In this document: piece after piece, positions 31,667 to 37,444 of the stretch
Position numbering within the stretch: the first letter of the stretch is position 1
Layout: each line of letters starts with the position of its first letter
Assembly (NCBI GenBank): GCA_964431495.1
Contig: CAYSJU010000018.1
Coordinates: 1 to 37,444 of the forward strand
Reading direction: 5' to 3'
DNA from: CAYSJU01 sp964431495
GTDB lineage: Bacteria; Omnitrophota; Gorgyraeia; Tantalellales; Tantalellaceae
DNA length: 37,444 nt
Notes under the pieces: generated by a model
The model's input: the letters and a program-made list of their open reading frames with translations, nothing else
Told to the model about the DNA's origin: nothing
The model's database searches: none
Program-made: the position numbers and the translations under genes

Positions 31667-32872
31667 TTAGTTAAGGATATTCTTGAAATGAGTGGTAAGC
31701 GACGGGACTACTTTGAAAAGGTCTGCTACGACCCCGTATGTGGCAACAGAGAATATCGGCGCGTCCGGGTCCTTGTTTATGGCAACGATAATATCGGATG
31801 ATTTCATCCCTATCAGGTGCTGTATCTGTCCGCTTATGCCGCACGCAATATATATCTTGGGACAGACAGTCTTCCCGGTCTGCCCTACCTGATGTGAATA
31901 GGGCATCCATCCGGCATCAACCGCTGCTCTGGAAGCCCCAACAGCTCCCTTAAGCATTAATGCCAGTTCCTTTATTATATCAAAATTCTCCTGACATCCG
32001 ACGCCGCGGCCACCGGAAACAATTATATCAGCCTCAGCAAGGTTTACTGTCTCTTCTATTTCCTCGACAATATCTATTAAACTGCTCCTGGATGAATATA
32101 TCTCTTCCGGGAATTCCTCTTTTACTATCTCGCCTTTTCCGCTCCCGGACGGTTCCGCTTCCTTCATCACCTTATGCCGGACAGTGGCCATCTGCGGCCT
32201 GTTGTTGGGAGTTATGATTGTTGCCATGATATTGCCGCCAAAGGCCGGTCTGGTCTGGAGCAGAAGTTTTTCTTCCGGATCGATATCCAGACCTGTGCAA
32301 TCAGCCGTAAGCCCGGCTTCAACGCTTACCGCCACGCGAGAGATCATGCTGCGTCCTATTGTAGTGGCGCCGCACAGGACTATTTCCGGCTTGTGTTTCC
32401 GCACCAGGGCCGTTAGTACCTTTGAATACGGATCGTCCTGGTAGTTGCGTAGCTTCGGGGAATCCATGAGATATACCTTGTTCGCTCCACGTGAGATAAG
32501 TTCCCGACACTTTTCCTCCATTTTGTCTCCCAGAAGTACGGCGCAAAGATCCACCCCCAGCTTGTCGGCAAGTTCCCTTCCCTTACCCAGAAGTTCAAAT
32601 GAAACTGACTGGACTTCGCCTTTTTTCTGCTCGCAGAACACCCACACGTCCTTGTAAGCGGAAAAATCGCGCTTTACCCCTTCTTTCTTCCGGATGACAA
32701 TGGCATTGAACTTGCACGGATCCACACAAGCGCCGCAAAGCGTGCATTTGGTCAGGTCGACAACGGCCTTTCTCTCAACCATTGTTATCGCGCCAAAAGG
32801 ACACACCTTTACGCACAGCGCGCATCCCACACACTTGTCATCCAGAACTATTATCACGTCTCTGTCAGTCAT
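31667..32872 (-). CDS. etfA: electron transfer flavoprotein alpha subunit with N-terminal ferredoxin domain
   Basis: FAD-binding Etf alpha fused to a 2[4Fe-4S] ferredoxin module. Cysteines 14, 17, 20 and 24 form one cluster site (CVGCALCVKVCP), and 43, 46, 49 and 53 form the second (CTLCGACVDPCK, with Lys in place of the usual Pro). Residues about 70-400 are Etf alpha, with VGASRAAVDAGW, HQVGQTGKTV and CGISGQIQH in the FAD site. The 401-residue length reflects the fusion. The same fusion is known in CarE of the caffeyl-CoA reductase-Etf complex of Acetobacterium, which is electron-bifurcating. It follows etfB by 17 bases. Confidence 0.96.
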   Translation of the reverse strand: MTDRDVIIVLDDKCVGCALCVKVCPFGAITMVERKAVVDLTKCTLCGACVDPCKFNAIVIRKKEGVKRDFSAYKDVWVFCEQKKGEVQSVSFELLGKGRELADKLGVDLCAVLLGDKMEEKCRELISRGANKVYLMDSPKLRNYQDDPYSKVLTALVRKHKPEIVLCGATTIGRSMISRVAVSVEAGLTADCTGLDIDPEEKLLLQTRPAFGGNIMATIITPNNRPQMATVRHKVMKEAEPSGSGKGEIVKEEFPEEIYSSRSSLIDIVEEIEETVNLAEADIIVSGGRGVGCQENFDIIKELALMLKGAVGASRAAVDAGWMPYSHQVGQTGKTVCPKIYIACGISGQIQHLIGMKSSDIIVAINKDPDAPIFSVATYGVVADLFKVVPSLTTHFKNILN

Positions 32873-32889
32873 TTTTCCGCGAAATCTTT

Positions 32890-33678
32890 TTATCCGATAA
32901 CCGCATCCCTGAGTAATTCCGCAAGTTCTTTTGACGCCTCATCCGGCTCTCCCGCCAGGATCCGGCCGCCTTCCCGCGGCGGCGGCGTAAACACCTTTAT
33001 TACTCTCGTGGGAGATCCGTCCAGCCCTATCTTTTCCTCATCACAGGAAAGGTCTTCCGCTGTCCACACTGGTATCTCGGCTTTCTTGGCCCTCATCTTC
33101 CCCTTTAATGAGGGAAGCCGGGGTTCATTGATCTCTTTTACAACGGTCAGGACAGCAGGAAGCGGGACCTCAATGATCTCGAACCCTTCTTCGGTCATCC
33201 TTTCCACTCTTGCTTTTTCAGCGTTGATCTCTTCTATCTTTTTGACATAAGTCACCTGCGGTATATCCAGGTGTGTGGAAATACCCGGGCCCACCTGCGC
33301 GGTATCCCCGTCAGACGCCTGTTTTCCGCAGAAGATCAGCTTGTAATCTCCTGTCTTCCTTATGGCCCGCGAAAGCGTGTAACTCGTGGCCCATGTATCA
33401 CTGCCCGCGAATTTCCTGTCACTCAAGAGAACAGCTTTGTCGCACCCCATGGAAATGGCTTCCTTCAACGCCTCCATGGCCTGCGGCGGGCCCATACTTA
33501 TCACGACCACTTCCCCTTCCCCTGATCTTTCCCTTATCCTGATGGCCTCTTCTATGGCATACATGTCAAAGGGGTTGATAATGGACTCGACACCGGCGCG
33601 AATAAGAGTATTCGTCTCAGGGTCTATCTTTACATCCGTGGTCTCCGGGACCTGTTTTATGAGCACGAGTATCTTCAT
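32890..33678 (-). CDS. etfB: electron transfer flavoprotein beta subunit
   Basis: Partner of EtfA. It shows IKQVPETTDVKIDP at the N-terminus, VVISMGPPQAMEALKEA, MGCDKAVLLSDRKFAGSDTWA and CGKQASDGDTAQVGP. These stretches resemble the EtfB of clostridial butyryl-CoA dehydrogenase and caffeyl-CoA reductase complexes, which bind a second FAD and NADH and can bifurcate electrons; classical mitochondrial-type EtfB binds AMP instead. The assignment to the bifurcating group is an inference. The length of 262 residues is normal. GGGGA lies nine bases before the ATG. The spacer to the dehydrogenase holds an inverted repeat. Confidence 0.96.
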   Translation of the reverse strand: MKILVLIKQVPETTDVKIDPETNTLIRAGVESIINPFDMYAIEEAIRIRERSGEGEVVVISMGPPQAMEALKEAISMGCDKAVLLSDRKFAGSDTWATSYTLSRAIRKTGDYKLIFCGKQASDGDTAQVGPGISTHLDIPQVTYVKKIEEINAEKARVERMTEEGFEIIEVPLPAVLTVVKEINEPRLPSLKGKMRAKKAEIPVWTAEDLSCDEEKIGLDGSPTRVIKVFTPPPREGGRILAGEPDEASKELAELLRDAVIG

Positions 33679-33718
33679 TACAACATATCCCCTTAAGTCA
33701 CATCTCTAATACAAGGTG

Positions 33719-33776
33719 GTTCGCAGTTCGTAGTCCAGAGAAATAGATTAGTTTTTGTAAACTGCGAATTACGAAC
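33719..33776. repeat. GTTCGTAG/TTCGCAGTT inverted repeat
   Basis: TTCGCAGTT (33720-33728) and AACTGCGAA (33760-33768) are perfect reverse complements, and GTTCGTA (33726-33732) also matches TACGAAC (33770-33776). The element fills most of the 116-base spacer between the dehydrogenase and etfB. Related words occur in the 3-prime end of pncC near 27028-27046. Confidence 0.6.
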
Positions 33777-33794
33777 AAACGCGCCTTCTCTCGT

Positions 33795-34949
33795 TTATTT
33801 CGAAAGACCTTCCTTTATAAGGGCCGACGCGATAACGCCCCTCTGGATCTGGTTCGTGCCTTCATATATCTGGGTGATCTTCGCGTCTCTCATCAGTTTT
33901 TCAACAGGATACTCTTTCATATACCCGTATCCGCCGAAAAGCTGCACCGCGTCCGTGGTGACCTTCATCGCGACATCGGACGCGTACATCTTGCTCATGG
34001 CCGATACCTTCGCTATATTCTTGGCCCCTGAATCGATCATGCGCGCCGCTGAATAGACCAGGGCACGTGCCGCTTCCAGCTGGGTGGCCATGTCCGCGAG
34101 CATGAACTGCACGCCCTGGAAAGATGAAATACTCTGACCGAACTGTTTCCTCTCATGCGTGTACAGCACTGCCTCGTCCAGGGCCCGCTGCGCTATGCCA
34201 AGGGCCTGCGACGCAACGCCCGGCCGGGAACTGTCAAATGTCTTCATGGCCACAATGAACCCCAGGCCTTCTTTTGCCAGGAGATTCTCTCTGGGGACGC
34301 GGCAATCGCTTAATATGACCTCCCTGGTGACGGAACCCCTTATTCCCATCTTATCCTCTTTCTTGCCGAAACTCAGCCCCGGAGTGTCTTTTTCCACGAT
34401 AAAAGCGCTGGCTCCCCTGGCGCCTTTGGCCTTGTTCGTCATGGCGATCACGGTATAGACCCCGGCCTCGCCTCCGTTCGTTATCCACTGCTTGGTCCCG
34501 TTAATGATGTAATGATCCCCGTCCTTCCTGGCGGTGGTCTTTATGTTCCCCGCATCCGAACCCGCTTCCGCTTCTGTCAGAGCGAACGCCGCCAGCTTTT
34601 TGCCGGAAGCGATCTCCGGAAGGTGTTTGGCTTTCTGTTCCTCGTTACCGTAAAGGAGGAGTGGGAACGTCCCAAGGCCGGTCGCCGCGAACCCGAGCGC
34701 AATACCTCCACAACCCCAGGAAAGCTGTTCAGTGGCTATCGCGAGTTCAAACACTCCACCGCCCATGCCGCCGTATTCTTCGGGAATATAGATGCCACAG
34801 ATATCGGAATCCGCAAATATTTTCATTATATCCCATGAAAATTCGCCGCTTTCATCATGTTCTGCCGCCGCGGGTTTTATCTTTTCTTCCGCGATCTGCC
34901 GGCACAGATCCTTTATCATCTGCTGTTCTTCGGTCAAAAGATAATCCAT
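33795..34949 (-). CDS. acyl-CoA dehydrogenase family flavoprotein
   Basis: FAD enzyme that forms or, with a bifurcating Etf, reduces the alpha-beta double bond of acyl thioesters. The family signatures ALTEAEAGSDAGN, WITNGGEAGVY and RKQFGQSI are present, with the catalytic base Glu363 in IYEGTNQIQ, the position used by short- and medium-chain enzymes. The 384-residue length is typical. A good AGGAG lies eight bases before the ATG. It is placed between fabF and etfB, so its electron partner is almost certainly the adjacent Etf. Whether it degrades acyl-CoA or works in the reductive direction cannot be read from sequence. Confidence 0.93.
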   Translation of the reverse strand: MDYLLTEEQQMIKDLCRQIAEEKIKPAAAEHDESGEFSWDIMKIFADSDICGIYIPEEYGGMGGGVFELAIATEQLSWGCGGIALGFAATGLGTFPLLLYGNEEQKAKHLPEIASGKKLAAFALTEAEAGSDAGNIKTTARKDGDHYIINGTKQWITNGGEAGVYTVIAMTNKAKGARGASAFIVEKDTPGLSFGKKEDKMGIRGSVTREVILSDCRVPRENLLAKEGLGFIVAMKTFDSSRPGVASQALGIAQRALDEAVLYTHERKQFGQSISSFQGVQFMLADMATQLEAARALVYSAARMIDSGAKNIAKVSAMSKMYASDVAMKVTTDAVQLFGGYGYMKEYPVEKLMRDAKITQIYEGTNQIQRGVIASALIKEGLSK

Positions 34950-35035
34950 TTTTACGTCTCCTTCTGATTTTTTTATGACAAAAGATCCTCTACGCTATAT
35001 TTTAATAATTTGTGAAAAAAACTGAATTGAAGATA

Positions 35036-36292
35036 CTATCCGGTAAACTTCCTTACTACTAATGTCACATTATGCCCGCCGAAACCAAGGGAATTGCTTA
35101 GAACCACATCTACCTTCGCTTCTCTGGGTTGGTTCGGAACATAATCCAGGTCGCATTCCGGATCCGGAAATTCATAGTTTATGGTTGGCGGTAACACCTG
35201 GTTCTCTATCGCCTTGGCACAGGCAATGAGCTCAGCGCCCCCCGTAGCCCCGAGCATATGGCCGGTAACTCCTTTTGTGGAAGAAACGGCAAGTTTTTTC
35301 GCGCGGTCCCCGAAACACCGTTTAATGGCGTTGGTCTCCATACTATCGTTAAGAGGCGTCGAAGTCCCGTGAGCATTGATATAATTCACATCTTCCAAGT
35401 TCAGCTTCGCGTCATCCAGGGAGGCCCTCATGCACCTTACAGCACCGTCTCCCGATGGTTCCGGAGCTGTCATGTGATAAGCGTCGCTGCTCATTCCGTA
35501 TCCAATGATCTCGCAGTATATGCGTGCCCCTCTTTTTCTGGCATGCTCCAGTTCTTCCAGCAGAACGACCGCTGAACCTTCGCCCATGACAAAGCCGTCC
35601 CTTTCCCTGTCAAAAGGACGTGATGCTTTCTCAGGCTCATCGTTTCGGGTGGAAAGCGCTTTTAACGCGCAAAATCCGCCGAATCCCATAGGCGTGGTGG
35701 CCGCTTCCGACCCTCCAGCTATCATTATCTCGGCATCTCCCCTCTGTATGATCTTGAACGCGTCACCTATGGAATGGCTGGCCGTAGCGCAGGCTGTCAC
35801 GACCGCGGAATTAGGTCCTTTTAACCCCAATTCTATGGAAGCTACACCTGAGGCCATATTGACGATAAGCATGGGGATCAGGAACGGTGAGATCCTTGAA
35901 GGCCCTTCTTCTGTTCCGATCTCCATGTATTTTGTATGTTCAGCCTCAATGGTATGTAATCCCCCTATACCGGAACCGATGTAAACGCCCGCTCTTTCGC
36001 GGACTATCTTTTCGGGATCAAGGCCGCTGTCTTCAAAAGCCATTTTGGATGCCGCTACAGCGTATTTAACGAACAGGTCAAGCCTCTTGTCCTGCTTTGG
36101 GGTCATGTAAAGAGTGGCATTGAAATCCTTTACTTCAGCGGCGATCTGGGAAGTAAAGGGAAGTGGATCAAAGGCAGTGAGCCTTGCGACACCCGTCCTG
36201 CCTTTGATAATGGCATCCCATAAATCCGGTATATTATTACCCACGGGAGTAATAGCTCCCAATCCCGTAAGAACTACTCTTCTATCTGGCAT
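35036..36292 (-). CDS. fabF: 3-oxoacyl-[acyl-carrier-protein] synthase II
   Basis: Condensing enzyme that extends acyl-ACP with malonyl-ACP. The Cys-His-His triad is seen: nucleophile Cys168 in TACATASHS, His in NAHGTSTPLND, and His in KGVTGHMLGA. The C-terminal NSLGFGGHN is also standard. The 418-residue length fits FabF. The start MPDRRVVLTG has a weak AGAG site. It is 33 bases downstream of acpP, the normal acpP-fabF order. Confidence 0.97.
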   Translation of the reverse strand: MPDRRVVLTGLGAITPVGNNIPDLWDAIIKGRTGVARLTAFDPLPFTSQIAAEVKDFNATLYMTPKQDKRLDLFVKYAVAASKMAFEDSGLDPEKIVRERAGVYIGSGIGGLHTIEAEHTKYMEIGTEEGPSRISPFLIPMLIVNMASGVASIELGLKGPNSAVVTACATASHSIGDAFKIIQRGDAEIMIAGGSEAATTPMGFGGFCALKALSTRNDEPEKASRPFDRERDGFVMGEGSAVVLLEELEHARKRGARIYCEIIGYGMSSDAYHMTAPEPSGDGAVRCMRASLDDAKLNLEDVNYINAHGTSTPLNDSMETNAIKRCFGDRAKKLAVSSTKGVTGHMLGATGGAELIACAKAIENQVLPPTINYEFPDPECDLDYVPNQPREAKVDVVLSNSLGFGGHNVTLVVRKFTG

Positions 36293-36325
36293 TATTTTCT
36301 CTGGCGGGTTTTGAAGTTATTTCGG

Positions 36326-36565
36326 TTATTGCTGGACCTTCCCTTCAATATATTTGACAGCTTCACCAACGGTGGTAAGCTTCTCGGCCTCTTCATCCGG
36401 TATCTCAGCCCCGAACTCTTCTTCCAGGGCCATGACAAGTTCCACTGTATCCAAAGAATCGGCTCCCAGGTCGTCGATAAATTTAGCGTTATCCTTCACT
36501 TCTTCGATCTTGACGCCCAGCTGTTCTGCTACAATCGATTTGACCTTTTCGGCTACTTCAGACAT
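36326..36565 (-). CDS. acpP: acyl carrier protein
   Basis: Small acidic carrier of growing acyl chains. The 79-residue protein has the phosphopantetheine attachment site in DLGADSLDTVELVM, with Ser37 as the modified residue. The rest is the usual four-helix acidic sequence. A strong AAGGAGG site is present. It is flanked by fabG and fabF as in many bacterial fatty-acid clusters. Confidence 0.98.
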   Translation of the reverse strand: MSEVAEKVKSIVAEQLGVKIEEVKDNAKFIDDLGADSLDTVELVMALEEEFGAEIPDEEAEKLTTVGEAVKYIEGKVQQ

Positions 36566-36618
36566 CAGTCCCTCCTTATTTAGTTACATTTCGATTAAAA
36601 ATCGTTACGATCTTTTAC

Positions 36619-37362
36619 TTACATGACCATGCCGCCATCGACCTGGACGACCTGACCCGTGATATATATGGCTTCATCACTGGCCAGAAAAAGGGCCAGA
36701 TTCGCCACGTCCTTCGTAGTCCCCAGCTTACCCAGAGGGATCATCTTCAACATGTTCTCTTTCATCTCATCGGTAAGCTTATCCGTCATATCAGTCTGGA
36801 TAAATCCGGGCGCGATGGCGTTCACATTTATGTTACGGGAACCCAGTTCCCTGGCCACCGTCTTGGTCAACGCTATGAGGCCCCCCTTACTGGCTGAATA
36901 ATTGGCCTGCCCCGCGTTCCCCATGATGCCTATGATGGAAGCCATATTTATTATCTTCCCGTTTCGCCGCTTCATCATGGACCGGGTGACCGCCTTTATA
37001 CAGTTGAAAGCACCCTTCAGATTCACGTCAAGCACGGCATCCCATTCATCTTCAGACATTCTCAAGAGAAGATTATCCCGGGTAATGCCGGCATTGTTCA
37101 CAAGTATATCTAATTTGCCGAAATTGTCAAGTATTTTATTGACAAAAGTCTCACAGTCTTTAAGCGAGATGACGTCGACTTTCATCGCGAGGAGGTTCCT
37201 TCCGGTGGACTCCTCTATCTCCTTCTTGGCCGCCTGCAAAGTGCCCTCATCCACGTCACATATGGCAATATCAGAGCCCTCTCTGGCAAAGGTCATGGCT
37301 ACCTCTTTCCCTATGCCCCGAGCCCCGCCCGTGATCATGGAAACTTTATTTCCCAGCTTCAT
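36619..37362 (-). CDS. fabG: 3-oxoacyl-[acyl-carrier-protein] reductase
   Basis: NADPH-dependent short-chain dehydrogenase that reduces 3-oxoacyl-ACP. The cofactor motif TGGARGIG, NNAGITRDNLLLRM, the Ser in NMASIIG, and the catalytic YSASK are all present, and the chain ends GQVVQVDGGMVM. From ATG 37362 it has 247 residues, the usual FabG size. I chose this start because GGAG lies six bases upstream; the ATG four codons earlier would be only about three bases from the predicted transcription start. It is the first gene after the promoter at 37384-37411. Confidence 0.96.
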   Translation of the reverse strand: MKLGNKVSMITGGARGIGKEVAMTFAREGSDIAICDVDEGTLQAAKKEIEESTGRNLLAMKVDVISLKDCETFVNKILDNFGKLDILVNNAGITRDNLLLRMSEDEWDAVLDVNLKGAFNCIKAVTRSMMKRRNGKIINMASIIGIMGNAGQANYSASKGGLIALTKTVARELGSRNINVNAIAPGFIQTDMTDKLTDEMKENMLKMIPLGKLGTTKDVANLALFLASDEAIYITGQVVQVDGGMVM

Positions 37363-37383
37363 GTCTTTCTCCATCGCAAACTA

Positions 37384-37411
37384 ATTGTAGCTATAATGAA
37401 TAATTTGTCAA
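37384..37411 (-). promoter_or_regulatory. sigma-70 promoter of the fabG operon
   Basis: On the minus strand a perfect TTGACA (37411-37406), a 16-base spacer and TACAAT (37389-37384). The predicted transcript begins near 37377, about 15 bases before the preferred fabG start. The AT-rich sequence further upstream to the window edge could act as an UP element. No FapR-type operator is obvious. Confidence 0.78.
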
Positions 37412-37444
37412 GTATATTATATAATAAATATGAGTATTATATAA

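Overview
This 37.4 kb window is a bacterial chromosomal segment. It is a scaffold, because it contains one run of exactly 100 N. Every gene I can support lies on the minus strand, so transcription runs from high to low coordinates. Gene content is housekeeping and biosynthetic: fatty-acid synthesis, flavin-based electron transfer, chromosome organisation, recombination, histidine and tryptophan synthesis, sugar-phosphate metabolism, membrane proteases, protein secretion, lipid synthesis and ribosome GTPases. I see no phage, transposase, plasmid, tRNA, rRNA or CRISPR gene. The gene order and the many short intergenic palindromes suggest an uncultured, probably anaerobic Gram-negative lineage such as Omnitrophota. 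That assignment is an impression from gene style, not a proof.

Layout in the direction of transcription. (1) A consensus promoter at 37384-37411 drives fabG, acpP, fabF, an acyl-CoA dehydrogenase, etfB and a ferredoxin-fused etfA. (2) After a spacer full of palindromes, a near-perfect promoter at 31507-31535 drives a 68-residue MerR-type HTH protein, smc, pncC and thpR. (3) A promoter at 26303-26331 starts a colinear run of 21 genes: recA, recX, alaS, hisD, hisB, hisH, hisA, hisF, hisI, trpE, trpG, trpD, trpC, trpF, trpB, trpA, ruvX, an M16 peptidase, an M50-CBS protease, rpe and a phosphohexomutase. Most junctions overlap or are a few bases long. (4) After the assembly gap come lepA, lepB, pgsA, der and plsY, all overlapping or nearly so. 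(5) At the left edge a two-gene unit of unknown function (124 and 39 residues, ATGA-coupled) has its own promoter and a clear intrinsic terminator.

The trp set is complete (E, G, D, C, F, B, A). The his set is partial: D, B, H, A, F and I are present, while G, E and the aminotransferase and phosphatase must lie elsewhere. TrpF, TrpC, HisA and HisF are separate genes here. The acyl-CoA dehydrogenase with EtfB and ferredoxin-EtfA beside fabG-acpP-fabF suggests a flavin-based enoyl reduction or oxidation step linked to fatty-acid metabolism, possibly electron-bifurcating.

The least explained layer is the intergenic DNA. At least four palindrome types and several families of short periodic words fill the few non-coding gaps. 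One palindrome keeps its stem through paired base changes. Several of these elements carry or touch the stop codon of the gene they follow (pgm, hisF, hisB, hisD, trpC, lepB), and one carries the ribosome binding site of ruvX.
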